Shown here: piece by piece, positions 48,123 to 60,139 of the stretch
Position numbering within the stretch: the first letter of the stretch is position 1
Layout: the number at the start of each line of letters is the position of its first letter
Assembly: GCA_945910005.1 (NCBI GenBank)
Contig: OX246746.1
Span: 29,792,798-29,856,797 of the forward strand
From: Isoperla grammatica
Lineage: Eukaryota; Arthropoda; Insecta; Plecoptera; Perlodidae
Reading direction: 5' to 3'
Length of the DNA: 64,000 bases
Translations under genes and position numbers: made by a program
Notes under the pieces: model-generated
What the model was told of the DNA's origin: nothing
Database searches by the model: none
Seen by the model: the letters and a program-made list of their open reading frames with translations, nothing else

Positions 48123-48734
48123 CTAAGGGGCATCAGCGATAAACACTCCCTCCAATAGCCACAGCCCTAATTGTGACGTATTTCGCCAGGAAATACTTCA
48201 CGTATTTTCTTTATCTCGTTCGCGGTGGATGTGTTAAGCGAGGAGCAAATGAGTCAACTTTCGGAGGGGTGTGAAGGGAGGGCACTCGCGCCAAAATCCT
48301 ATTTACGATTTTCTTTATGGTTTAATATTTTAGAAGGACATAGAGGAGAATGTAAAGAAAACTGTGCATGAAAATATAATAACTCGCAGGGCGCTCTGAA
48401 CTGAATAGAATTTTATACAATTAATTTAAAATCCCCAAAAACACAAGAGTTAAAAGCCAAAAGAACCACCTTGTTTTAGTAAAAACTCCCCTAGCAGTAC
48501 TAGTAATTTATACTCAAATCCTGTTAATGTTATATTTAAATTTTGAGAAGAAAATTAAAATTATTTTTAAAAATTCGCACATCAGATCGCGTATTTTTTA
48601 ATCGTAACGAGGAAAGTGATAATATGTCTTGTGTATTTTTCCACAATTTCGATTTCAAGAGTTGTTTTAAAGATACGAACAGAAAACGTTAAATTCATCG
48701 ATCTGCTACCGCAGACTCTTAAGGGAGAAACAAA
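48123..48734. other. No gene seen
   Basis: This is AT-rich DNA without recognisable features; its last bases are the diverged edge of the next tandem array. Confidence 0.4.
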
Positions 48735-49213
48735 AATACTCGAGCAAAACTGTTCTAAGTAGCCAGCGAACACATCCACACCACGTGTGAACTGAACCGT
48801 CACTGCAGATCAGCAGAGATGAGTGAACAATAATACTCGAGCAAAACTGTTCTAAGTAGCCAACGAACACATCCACACCAAGTGTGAACTGACCCGTCAC
48901 TGCAGATCAGCAGAGATGAGTGAACAATAATACTCGAGCAAAACTGTTCTAAGTAGCCAACGAACACATCCTCACCAAGTGTGAACTGAACCGTCACTGC
49001 AGATCAGCAGAGATGAGTGAACAATAATACTCGAGCAAAACTGTTCTAAGTAGCCAACGAACACATCCACACCAAGTGTGAACTGACCCGTCACTGCAGA
49101 TCAGCAGAGATGAGTGAACAATAATACTCGAGCAAAACTGTTCTAAGTAGCCAACGAACACATCCACACCACGTGTGAACTGACCCGTCACTGCAGATCA
49201 GCAGAGATGAGTG
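48735..49213. repeat. 97-bp tandem repeat, 5 units
   Basis: Five copies have an exact 97-bp period (the ACTCGAGCAAAACTG block recurs at 97-bp steps). Variants are few: CACGTG or CAAGTG and GAACCG or GACCCG. Each unit holds CTGCAGATCAGCAGAG with an internal CTGC...GCAG inverted pair. Open frames on the minus strand are by-products. Confidence 0.93.
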
Positions 49214-49684
49214 TATATTTAATGGGTGAGATGACATTACCAATATGGCCTGGGCGAGCTTTATATTTAAGTTGATTAGTCGGTTGGGTGAAAGATGAGA
49301 GCCACTGAGCAGTCGAGCATTAGCGCAGTATCAGTCGATCTAATAGAAGGCGTATCTGCCCACGAAGCCATTTGTTCCGATGTGGAAATCTTTTAGTGGG
49401 GGTGTATTCCAGTAATTTGTGTTTGAAATGAGCTGTCTAGTGTCTGTCACTTCGCTTTCTATAGGGTGTTGTTCAGAGAACGTTTGTGTCATTACTGGTA
49501 CATTATATTTATGTTCAGTCTGTTCTCTTTTTTTCTATGTGCATTATTTACTCTTAAGTGTAGTAGTAACGTTAAGTTATGTGTTAAATATTTAACTCAA
49601 TACGTACGTCATTCACACCAAGAATCTAAAACCCAATCACCCACTGAACCATCTCTTAAAAAAATGTTTACTTAATGAATTCAA
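49214..49684. other. No gene seen
   Basis: A 69-codon open frame (49,466-49,675) has a hydrophobic start but no recognisable family; nothing else is identified. Confidence 0.35.
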
Positions 49685-49845
49685 TAATTTATAATTACAG
49701 AACTATAACAAGCGTAACAATAAAAAATGTGAATTAATAATTATAATATTTTATCGTTTTTCAATTCATTGTTTAGTTGATACAAAACCAAATCCAGGGT
49801 ATGAATCACTATTTCAATAACTTGAATACAGGACTGTATAGGCAA
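49685..49845 (-). mobile_element. Family A MITE-like copy (single arm)
   Basis: On the minus strand it reads in the family frame QVIEIVIHTLDLVLYQLNNE, with the AACAAT...TGTTAC-type block following. Only one arm is clearly present. Confidence 0.5.
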
Positions 49846-50892
49846 AAAGAGTAAACCATAATGACATACAAAATAAAATGAAGAGGAATTTGTTTTTTAA
49901 ATTGACACTTTTAAAATTAAATGTAGAGTGCTATACAAATGAGAATGAAAGTTAGTATAAAAAACAAAAATATATTAACAAAAGAAGTAAATACCATATA
50001 GCAAACTAACACGGAAATAAAAAAAGAGAGAAATTAAGAATAAAGAATAAAGAAAACAAAATTAATGCGAAAGCCGTTACTCTCAATAACCTATTGAAAC
50101 CAAACTAAGATCTCGAGTAGGTACATCCCTCGTGTTTCTCATAATCTTATATCAACAAATTAATTACGACTCGTCATTTTAATTCAAAAAGCTAAAGTTA
50201 TCTTAATTATATGCCATTCCCCCGTGTTGAACGTGAGTGGAACTGACGTTTAATTAATATTAAACTGTATAGACATTGTTTATCTTTCTTTGAATTGGTA
50301 AGACTTTTGAGCGATTGTTCGCTCTGGCTGGCTGAACGAATGTGAAAGCTTCTGCCGGTGAATGAGATTGTGGGGTTGGGGTTAGTTAGCAGGGGTTATA
50401 AACATCCAGCCAGTCGGAATGCCCCGAGATAGGGGTGTGGGGTGCGGGGTGTGGGTTTTCGGCGATAATTTAATTTGCGATACTTTTCACCACCCCTTCG
50501 CCTAGTTGACGAGTGGGCCTATGATCGATAGCTCCGTGCATTGGTCCCCTAGCGGCGACGTGGGTACGGCATCCCTGTCAGTCGGACCATGTTTACTTGT
50601 TCTATTAGAATTAGAACATACCCCAGGGCCGCCATACGTCATCCTCATATCGAGATAAAAGTAAACAAACAATACCTATAGCCAATTCATGTGGAGAAGA
50701 GCGTTGGCCAAGTCAAAGTTGTACCAAGTCTCGTCTTACGAAATAGCCGAGTCCAGTAGTACAATGTAATTTTATCTTTTCTAGTTCCTAGTTCTAGTTC
50801 CTAGTTCTAGTTCCCAACATCTACTTGAAACAGGATTATTAGGGATAATTGAAACAGCGTGAATGAAAGAGGCAATAGATAAGGATCTGAGG
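49846..50892. other. No gene seen; short 14-bp tandem at 50.78 kb
   Basis: A short tandem of AGTTCCTAGTTCT units lies at about 50,783-50,815. No gene is recognised. Confidence 0.4.
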
Positions 50893-51062
50893 TATCGGGA
50901 TCGTCGCGACGCAATAATAGAAATATGAACGCATTTCCCGCATTCAATCCCATTTGCGACATCACGATTTAGTTGTGAACAGCGCCATAAGAACCAAGAA
51001 CCATTGTTGGTTAACTCTTTCATGATTTCCGGATTACGACTGCGATCACGATCCCGACAATT
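50893..51062. mobile_element. Short inverted-repeat element, family B, copy 2
   Basis: Inverted ends TCGGGATCGTCGCG and TGCGATCACGATCCCGA bound about 165 bp. The interior matches 8,205-8,368 in reverse orientation, including TTGTGAACAGCGCCATAA and ACGATTTAGTT. This copy has the better-preserved ends. No coding capacity. Confidence 0.65.
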
Positions 51063-51107
51063 GTGGTTGTGGGTAGGGGGGTAAACAGGGACCAAACTCG
51101 CTAAATT

Positions 51108-51430
51108 AACACTTTTTATTAGTATCTTGAGAACGCTACAAGATATTGAACAAGTGATTCGTACGCGGCATTTGCTATTGTGTCAGCTAAGCAATGAATT
51201 TAAAACAAAATGCATATTGTAATTGTTACGATTATGAATTCAATAAGTAATTAGTTCTAAATTATTATAGTATTATTTACAGAAATAACAATCGTAAGAA
51301 ACACAATATTTTTAATTTTTTAATTCATGGCTTAGCTGACACAATAGCAAATTCCGCATAAGAATAACTTTTTCAATATCTTGAAGCGTTCTCCCCATAT
51401 CAATAGATACCGTTAATGTTGCGTGGTTAA
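51108..51430. mobile_element. Family A palindromic MITE, best copy
   Basis: Two arms of about 130 bp face each other around an AT-rich centre. Shared blocks include CAAGATATTGAA, TTTGCTATTGTGTCAGCTAAG and AATGAATT. Both arms can be read in the same frame from outside inward (left: LQDIEQVIRTRHLLLCQL; right, minus strand: LQDIEKVILMRNLLLCQLSH). The outer end on the right is near CGTTAATGTTGCGTGG. A short palindromic element multiplied through the window is the simplest reading. Confidence 0.65.
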
Positions 51431-51534
51431 TTATGGCGACCTACCCATGCATCTCAACTATATTTAATAAACTGTACAGCCGCACCTTCCTATGTTAGTA
51501 TATTTCGAATAGCAAAGCGTATAAAGCGATGGAC

Positions 51535-53287
51535 GGCATTGTGCGTGGTGTTGCCTACATACTGCTGGCATTGTGCGTGGTGTTGCCTGCATACTGCTGG
51601 CATTGTGCGTGGTGTTGCCTACATACTGCTGGCATTGTGCGTGGTGTTGCCTATATACTGCTGGCATTGTGCGTGGTGTTGCCTGCATACTGCTGGCATT
51701 GTGTGTGGTGTTGCCTACATACTGCTGGCATTGTGCGTGGTGTTGCCTGCATACTGCTGGCATTGTGCGTGGTGTTGCCTGCATACTGCTGGCATTGTGC
51801 GTGGTGTTGCCTACATACTGCTGGCATTGTGCGTGGTGTTGCCTACATACTGCTGGCATTGTGCGTGGTGTTGCCTACATACTGCTGGCATTGTGCGTGG
51901 TGTTGCCTGCATACTGCTGGCATTGTGCGTGGTGTTGCCTACATACTGCTGGCATTGTGCGTGGTGTTGCCTGCATACTGCTGGCATTGTGCGTGGTGTT
52001 GTCTACATACTGCTGGCATTGTGCGTGGTGTTGCCTGCATACTGCTGGCATTGTGCGTGGTGTTGTCTACATACTGCTGGCATTGTGCGTGGTGTTGCCT
52101 GCATACTGCTGGCATTGTGCGTGGTGTTGCCTACATACTGCTGGCATTGTGCGTGGTGTTGCCTACATACTGCTGGCATTGTGCGTGGTGTTGCCTGCAT
52201 ACTGCTGGCATTGTGCGTGGTGTTGCCTACATACTGCTGGCATTGTGCGTGGTGTTGCCTACATACTGCTGGCATTGTGCGTGGTGTTGCCTGCATACTG
52301 CTGGCATTGTGCGTGGTGTTGCCTGCATACTGCTGGCATTGTGCGTGGTGTTGCCTGCATACTGCTGGCATTGTGCGTGGTGTTGCCTGCATACTGCTGG
52401 CATTGTGCGTGGTGTTGCCTGCATACTGCTGGCATTGTGCGTGGTGTTGCCTACATACTGCTGGCATTGTGCGTGGTGTTGCCTACATACTGCTGGCATT
52501 GTGCGTGGTGTTGTCTACATACTGCTGGCATTGTGCGTGGTGTTGCCTGCATACTGCTGGCATTGTGCGTGGTGTTGCCTACATACTGCTGGCATTGTGC
52601 GTGGTGTTGCCTGCATACTGCTGGCATTGTGCGTGGTGTTGCCTACATACTGCTGGCATTGTGCGTGGTGTTGCCTGCATACTGCTGGCATTGTGCGTGG
52701 TGTTGCCTACATACTGCTGGCATTGTGCGTGGTGTTGCCTGCATACTGCTGGCATTGTGCGTGGTGTTGCCTGCATACTGCTGGCATTGTGCGTGGTGTT
52801 GCCTACATACTGCTGGCATTGTGCGTGGTGTTGCCTGCATACTGCTGGCATTGTGCGTGGTGTTGCCTACATACTGCTGGCATTGTGCGTGGTGTTGCCT
52901 ACATACTGCTGGCATTGTGCGTGGTGTTGCCTGCATACTGCTGGCATTGTGCGTGGTGTTGCCTACATACTGCTGGCATTGTGCGTGGTGCATACTGCTG
53001 GCATTGTGCGTGGTGTTGCCTACATACTGCTGGCATTGTGCGTGGTGTTGCCTACATACTGCTGGCATTGTGCGTGGTGTTGCCTACATACTGCTGGCAT
53101 TGTGCGTGGTGTTGCCTACATTCTGCTGGCATTGTGCGTGGTGTTGCCTACATACTGCTGGCATTGTGCGTGGTGTTGCCTGCATACTGCTGGCATTGTG
53201 CGTGGTGTTGCCTACATACTGCTGGCATTGTGCGTGGTGTTGCCTACATACTGCTGGCATTGTGCGTGGTGTTGCCTACATACTGCT
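51535..53287. repeat. 32-bp minisatellite, 55 units
   Basis: Fifty-four 32-bp units (GGCATTGTGCGTGGTG + TTGCCTACATACTGCT) and one 25-bp unit lacking 7 bp near 52,990 make up the array. The main variation is CTACAT or CTGCAT, with rare TCTACAT and CTATAT. Because 32 leaves remainder 2 on division by 3 and three units contain no stop, all three plus frames stay open for about 580-609 codons and give the same hydrophobic, Cys/Trp-rich 32-residue repeat in shifted order. This is a property of the unit and not evidence of a gene. Confidence 0.97.
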
Positions 53288-55224
53288 GGCGTTATACGTT
53301 ATACAACCGTTGTTGTGAACCTGTTCACAGTGATCAGAATGAATGAACCTCCCATTGCAGTCAAGTAGTAATCAGAAAGAATCCGAGAAACACTTTAGAT
53401 TTCACAGCACGTTTCCGCTCAACAGCTCACATTGTCCAGAGCGGTTTCGTGAAACAAAACGCGCAGCTCTCACTGAAGCGGTTTTGTTTTGCCAAGTTAA
53501 ATTAGGTTGAAAATTGCGATCAAAATCAAATTACCAACCGATAAATCTAGTTTATTACCATTGAAAACATCTGACAATGTGCCAATATGAAAGAATACTT
53601 TCTTAAGTGATTTTAAATTCCCCGAAAATGTTACAATGATATAACGGGATGGATGGATTCTTAGCTTATTGACTTTCAAATGATGGTGATTATGGAAATG
53701 TTATAACAGATTTAAATTCAAAGCTCAGAGACCGTTCGTCGACTCGACGGCATTCTAGTAAAAAACAACCCCACAGAAATACCAATTTTCCAAGCTTGTT
53801 GCCCTGCCACGGATCTTGCAAGGGTACATTAATCTTCTTATTACTGTCGGAGAAGACATATGCTTAAACGCATACTCAATTTTCCACAGATTTCTTAGCA
53901 CCGTGAAATCCGTAATGCGTAACGCGCGTACGTGGAAGGATGCGCCTGCGTTCAAGCGGGAAAGAGGCTTATGTGATAGGGGCACCGAAAATGACGTACA
54001 GCTTCTAGTAAAAACTACGCTCATATTGACAAATATATTCATGATTGTTTTGCATTTATTTTATAATAGTGAAATCGATAAAAATCTGCCATAACTTAAT
54101 TTCGTTTCTTCTGTTATAGGCACTGATAACCCAGTTGTTTTGTGCCTTTAAACCACAAATAATAATAATAATAATAAACACAGTTTCTTCTGTTACTATT
54201 GTAAGTGTTGAAGTTAAAAATGCAAGGAAACAGTTTTTGAGGAACAGAGAAATTCATGAGTTATTTTCTTAACAAACGAAGATAATTTAACATTGACAAA
54301 TTTTTGCGAAAAGCGCGCAGTTCGTTGTATTGACCCGTACTGGTGTTCTTCGCGATTTGATTCTAAGCAAGGCTGAAAAAAAACACTCCAATAAAGTACA
54401 TGGTTTACCTATTCGTACTATCGCGCATTGCAAAACATATGAATCTCTATTTACCTCTAACTATTTATTTATTCAATTACTAAAATCCTGGAACCCCGTA
54501 AACAGCCCAAACCGAATAATATCTCATCTATGATTTGTTTCAATTTAAATTGTTCTAATGAATTGTCTGTCTCATTTAAGGACTAGTTAAATTACGACAA
54601 CTGAAAAGTTCTTTAATAAAAAATGTGAAAGATTGGTATAGGTTTGAGTTTGTGATACACCCATGAGCAGTGAGCGCCAGCCACGGAGAGAGAGGCAAGA
54701 AAAGTGATGAATCGGTAACAAGTGTTGCTCCTGGGCTAACAGCATGTTCCACAAATCAGACCCCACTTATTGATAGCTTCGCATGTGTCAGAAGAAATAT
54801 CGTCATTAATCTTCACATACCAAAGAGGAACTTGAAAACATGTGACTCAAATACGACAAGACGCCATAATTAGGTAGAGTTCACTAACCAAACGTCTCCT
54901 ATAAACATTGACATAGGGTTTCTGTTAACTAAATATTGAGTAACTCAAGTCGTGAGACGAAGGGGAGGAGGGCGATGTCTCTTCCAAGTATTCATATATA
55001 CACAGAATTGCGGAGCCCCCGAGCAATATACAGTATACACAGTTGGAAACTAATGCGGAAGCCCATATACAATACAACATTATTAGATGGCCGATAACTG
55101 AGTCTCGGAATGTCTGTTGTTCGAGCACAATAGTTGATAGTTTGGGTAGGTTCACCAGAATTGAAAGTATTGGTGTAGTGAGAATCTATATTATTGTATA
55201 ACCTTTGTAGTGTATCACCCACCC
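53288..55224. other. No gene seen
   Basis: A few short open frames (53,755-54,094 on both strands; 54,330-54,533; 54,670-54,873) have no recognisable domain. A short (AAT)n lies near 54,160-54,175. Confidence 0.35.
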
Positions 55225-55300
55225 CCACATTCGAACCCGTGACTCTACATGTGGCAAACACGCCGAGGACCAGCGCCACAAACGCATGAGCTATCGCGGA
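55225..55300 (-). repeat. tRNA-like sequence with A and B boxes
   Basis: On the minus strand TAGCTCATGCG (55,283-55,293) resembles an A box and GGTTCGAATGT (55,227-55,237) a B box. The acceptor arm is not complementary, so it is not a functional tRNA gene. It may be a SINE head or tRNA pseudogene. Confidence 0.4.
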
Positions 55301-55367
55301 CGGCTGTCAAACTCAAAATGTAAAACTAATTAAATTTTACTCACTCAAATACATTTCCTCATTAAGA

Positions 55368-55383
55368 GGGGGGGGGGGGGGGG
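55368..55383. repeat. Poly(G) tract
   Basis: An unbroken G run of about 16 bp with G-quadruplex potential lies 50 bp before a MITE. Confidence 0.9.
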
Positions 55384-55433
55384 ATATACTCTTGGTAAAA
55401 AAGGCAGCGCGAAAAGCAAGCAGTCACATCTCC

Positions 55434-55657
55434 TTGTACGCCACACAACATTGAACATTTGAAAAATACGCACAATTTGGTTTCGTAAGAAATCAATACT
55501 GTATGAAAAAATGTGTTAGTTTGTAGTTAAATGTTTATCAAAAATTAACAGCTTTAAATACTAAAAACTAGCAAAAGTTGTTCATTTCATATAGTATTGA
55601 GTTCTTACGCAACCAAATTGTGTGTATTAACACCTTTCAATGTTGTGTGGCGTACAA
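55434..55657. mobile_element. 224-bp palindromic MITE
   Basis: Termini are TTGTACGCCACACAACATTG and its inverse, continuing into arms of about 75 bp (AATTTGGTTTCGTAAG with its inverse, and CAATACTGTATGAA with CATATAGTATTG). No clear target duplication is visible and there is no coding sequence. A block inside resembles family A (ACGCACAATTTGGTTTCGTA), but the ends differ. Confidence 0.7.
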
Positions 55658-57931
55658 TTGAGATATGACCAGAACACGATAGTGTCGCGCGGTTTCGTTG
55701 CAAAGAGTGGTAGTTACTTTCCCAGAATACTTCTTTATTACCAACATAAAGACCCTTCAATATTGCTCCATTTTTTCTTCAGTGAAACGTCAGGAAGTGT
55801 CTATGGGAACAGTATTCGCTTGGCCGGCCTGTTAGGTTCATGCAATGCTTGGTGACCCTAGTTCTGTGACTGTGAGTGACCCGTGTCATTAACATACTCG
55901 CAGGGCTTGAGTGAAAAGGCTCGTTCGGTCCCCTATCATCGTCATCTATTAGGCCTACAACGCTTGGTTCTACTCAAACCGCAATCCCTGCACCGAATTA
56001 TCCCCCTTTCTTCCCGCGGGCCCTCCGGAAGAGTCCTGATCCAGATCTGGGGATATTAAATAGAGGTCTGATCGACTAGTGACAATGCTTTCTATCAGAG
56101 TTGACCATCCAAGTGCGCCTGCTGACCTGTAGGGAGCGCGGAGAGCGTAAAGAAATCTTATCTGTGTTTCCGCTCTTCTGGTTTGTGCCTAGGGCCAGCA
56201 ATAATGCAATACAGAGATGAATGGTGTAGCTTTTACAAAACAACCTCGACATAAGCAGATCCGAGGGAAAACAGACCTCGGTGTTACTATACAAGCTTGG
56301 AGGTGTGGAAAAATAGCATTTTCAATGGGAAAAATAAGCGATTACAACAGAAAAACTAAACACGTAAAATAAACATATACATTTGTCCATAAAATAACAA
56401 ATTCTTGCAATGTCAAACATTTTAAAGATGTAAAATTGATAAAATAGAGCCCGGTCTCGATGGTAATCTCAAACCACACTCGACATTTGGAGCCAAAAAA
56501 TATCAAACATGTTTTTATCGTCATTACAGCACACAGTATATTTTTGTAAGTAGTTATTACGTTCGTTCCAAATAATAAATATAATAAATATATTTAAAAA
56601 TACATAATAATTATTATTTTGATCATAGCGGTTTTTAAGCTTAAGCCAGCTTTATGGATATGCGCCTTGAATAATTAAATAATTAGTATTTACAGTATCG
56701 CTTCCTGAAAGTAGTACATTGTAATACTCCATATTCATTGATTCAGCATCTTTAGAGCAATATGCTTAATTATATTATACAAGCTCTAGATGTCGCACAT
56801 TTGTTGTTGTGCATACTATCGGAGGAAATGTTTTATTTTAATTATAAACCACACAATAGTTACAAAAAGTTAATTACATTTTTATGTAAACAGAAGTGAG
56901 GATCGTTGGTAAATAGTTTTATGAAAACAAGGCCAGAGGCTAAAACGTGATTATTTACGGCGGTGTTCCTACGTTAATGAATATAAAAATAAAAGAAAAA
57001 CAAAACCGCGGTAACCCTAACCGTGTCCTACGCTTTGCACGAATATGCCGGGCACGGCGCATTGTAACGAGTAAAAGAACTCAGTTCTGTTATGAGGGGT
57101 TCTGTGTTCTAGTATACCGTTGAAAACTATTGTTTACAAATAGCCCAGCTGCCAAAATACACACTAGGTAATGTTTGGCACACAAGACTTTATAAGAGTA
57201 GGCTTTAATGCTCTCTATTCATATATTAAAACATATATTATGCAAGGCTACATATTATCAAGTTCAGTAATATTTTTCTCGAAGTAGTGTGCTAATTTTA
57301 TTGAGTTCGTATTTAAAACGAACAACTTAAATAATATCTCAAATTGTCTGATTTCATCCACATGCAATACATTGTGCACCTATTTTTGGAGCTTATATAT
57401 AGACCTTGACATTTAAGAAAATTATTACCCAAAACTGTATTATTACAAAATAATTATTTTAAATATCATGGTAAGGGCTAAAAAACAAAAACGTCACACG
57501 TTTTCAAGATGCTTTTTTTTGCTTTTTTTTATTGCGTGAACACACCTATGCTCCCGTGCCTATCCGGGCGGGGGGCCCAGGGGACGAGTCAGTAAAGAAG
57601 TACTACTGTACAATTCGAGGTAGTAGGTATGTCCACTAGAGGTAACCGCACCGCAGGGAAGCAGCCGTGCGTAGCTCTCCACGCGTCTGCTACAGCTAGA
57701 TACATTCTTACAACAACAATGTGCTTGTATTCTACGGACTGCGTCTTGCGTCTTGCGTGAGGCGGTGCAAACCAACTTGAGATTGCTTCGAGTTAAATCA
57801 ATAACAATCAGCATCTCGACATGGCACATGCATATCATACATAAATCAAGTCGTTGTTGTATAGGACATTGGAACGAAGAAGAAAACGAGAATATCTGGT
57901 AACACAATATGTTGACGTGGGCAACACAAAA
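55658..57931. other. No gene seen
   Basis: This is mostly AT-rich DNA. A GGGGGGCCC block at 57,570-57,580 and a minus-strand open frame (57,560-58,186) that runs into the next repeat are the only points of note; the frame's unique part has no recognisable domain. Confidence 0.35.
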
Positions 57932-58193
57932 CATGTGGTAGACATCGCAAGACATTTGGTGGACATCACAAGACATTTGGTGGACATCACAAGGCATTTG
58001 GTGGACATCACAAGGCATTTGGTGGACATCACAAGACATGTGGTGGACATCACAAGACATTTTGTGGACATCACAAGGCATTTGGTGGACATCACAAGGC
58101 ATTTGGTGGACATCACAAGACATGTGGTGGACACCGCAAGACATGTGGTGGACACCGCAAGACATTTGGTGGAAACCGCAAGACATGTGGTGG
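57932..58193. repeat. 21-bp minisatellite, 12 units plus partial
   Basis: Units of the form CATTTGGTGGACATCACAAGA follow each other from 57,932 to 58,183 with a partial unit after. Variants are CATGTGG, CACCGC and AAGGCAT. As 21 is a multiple of three, open frames occur on both strands (for example ITRHLVD and CDVHQMS repeats) and mean nothing by themselves. Confidence 0.93.
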
Positions 58194-58890
58194 AGGTGCC
58201 GGGTAGAGCTGATTGTGGAAACTAGTCACAACAACGAAAAATCGTGTATTTGCTTTTTTTCATTTTACAAAATTTGTAAAATATAATAACCGTAATTATT
58301 TTTTCTAATTGATGTATGGTAATTTTTGAAACCGTAAGTACACGTATCGGAGCCTTTGTTCCTACATTCTACTGTACGATGCAACATGTTCATGACCAGA
58401 GAATACTACGCCAAACACTGAACACGACCATCCTATGCCACGATAGTTTAAACAGTCTTCTTTATATGATCCCTCTCTATTCTCTAATCTCACGCACACT
58501 AACAGACTGTATAGTGTATATCTGGCTTCTTGCACCTTACTCTACGGGAGCAGCTGTTTATAACACCGAGATCGTGGACACAGATATGTCACTCCAGAGG
58601 ATTTATCTTCGTCTGTGAGCGCGAATAAGAAGCTAGTCAGTCCACTTCCTGGTGGGTGAGCTGGCATCGAGCTTGTAACTGAGTGTACTTGTCCCGGAGA
58701 GAAGATATGGCATGGATCAGTGACGGGAACAATAGATGCTACGCGGACGCGGTCCAGACCTCTCTAACCCCAAGTAGCTGACCCCTCCCGTCTTCGCGTT
58801 CTCTATGCAAATCCCTGGTGGTGGGCCCTGGGGCAGTGACCCCGCGCCCTGGACACTCTGGTGAGTGATAAGGCGGGGTCAGACTCGGCA
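58194..58890. other. No gene seen
   Basis: This is unique sequence between two minisatellites. A 100-codon frame at 58,316-58,618 has no recognisable domain. Confidence 0.35.
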
Positions 58891-60030
58891 GCTGGCTCAA
58901 TGCACTCGGTCACACCGACATCTGGCTCAATGCACTCGGTCACACCGACAGCTGGCTCAATGCACTCGGTCACACTGACATCTGGCTCAATGCACTCGGT
59001 CACACCGACATCTGACTCAATGCTCTCGGTCACACCGACATCTGGCTCAATGCACTCGGTCACACTGACATCTGGCTCAATGCACTCGGTCACACCGACA
59101 TCTGACTCAATGCACTCGGTCACACCGACAGCTGGCTCAATGCGCTCGGTCACACCGACATCTGACTCAATGCACTTGGTCACACCGACATCTGACTCAA
59201 TGCACTCGGTCACACCGACATCTGACTCAATGCACTTGGTCACATTGACATCTGGCTCAATGCACTCGGTCACACCGACAGCTGGCTCAATGCACTCGGT
59301 CACACCGACATCTGACTCAATGCACTTGGTCACACCGACATCTGACTCAATGCACTCGGTCACACCGACATCTGACTCAATGCACTCGGTCACACCGACA
59401 TCTGGCTCAATGCACTCGGTCACACCGACAGCTGGCTCAATGCACTCGGTCACACCGACATCTGACTCAATGCACTCGGTCACACCGACAGCTGGCTAAA
59501 TGCACTCGGTCACACCGACAGCTGGCTCAATGCACTCGGTCACACTGACATCTGGCTCAATGCACTCGGTCACACCGACAGCTGGCTCAATGCACTCGGT
59601 CACACCGACATCTGACTCAATGCACTCGGTCACACCGACAGCTGGCTCAATGCACTCGGTCACACTGACATCTGGCTCAATGCACTCGGTCACACCGACA
59701 GCTGGCTCAATGCACTCGGTCACACTGACATCTGGCTCAATGCACTCGGTCACACCGACATCTGACTCAATGCACTCGGTCACACCGACAGCTGGCTCAA
59801 TGCACTCGGTCACACTGACATCTGGCTCAATGCACTCGGTCACACCGACAGCTGTCTCAATGCACTCGGTCACACTGACATCTGGCTCAATGCACTCGGT
59901 CACACCGACAGATGGCTCAATGCACTCGGTCACACCGACATCTGGCTCAATGCACTCGGTAACACCGACATCTGGCTCAATGCACTCGGTCACACCGACA
60001 TCTGACTCAATGCACTCGGTCACACCGACA
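58891..60030. repeat. 30-bp minisatellite, 38 units
   Basis: Thirty-eight exact 30-bp units make up the array (TCTGGCTCAATGCACTCGGT plus CACACCGACA). The first ten bases vary between TCTGG, GCTGG and TCTGA types. Each unit has a 5-bp hairpin, TCGGT-CAC-ACCGA. Frames are open on both strands (Ser/Thr-rich 10-residue repeat on plus, VTECIEPDVG on minus), both interrupted by the same C-to-A change at 59,498. Confidence 0.97.
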
Positions 60031-60139
60031 TTTTGTATCGCATTATAGTAATATAATATAATATATGCAATGCAATATATGCAATATAATAATAAGATGC
60101 CATAAACGTCCCCATATTAATTATATGTTACGAGTTCTT

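Noticed and set aside
50781..51095. 104-codon minus-strand open frame as a gene
   Set aside because: It lies mostly within the family B MITE and has no recognisable domain.
51529..53368. Three overlapping forward frames of about 600 codons as membrane-protein genes
   Set aside because: All three frames give the same repeat because of unit length; hydrophobicity follows from base composition of a 32-bp unit.
54330..54533. LINE ORF2 C-terminal fragment
   Set aside because: The end of the frame faintly resembles such tails, but there is no H-x-TR or KLWN-type block and no 3' tandem tail.
57932..60030. CRISPR arrays or other repeat-spacer arrays
   Set aside because: Units are contiguous with no unique spacers, and the DNA is clearly animal nuclear.
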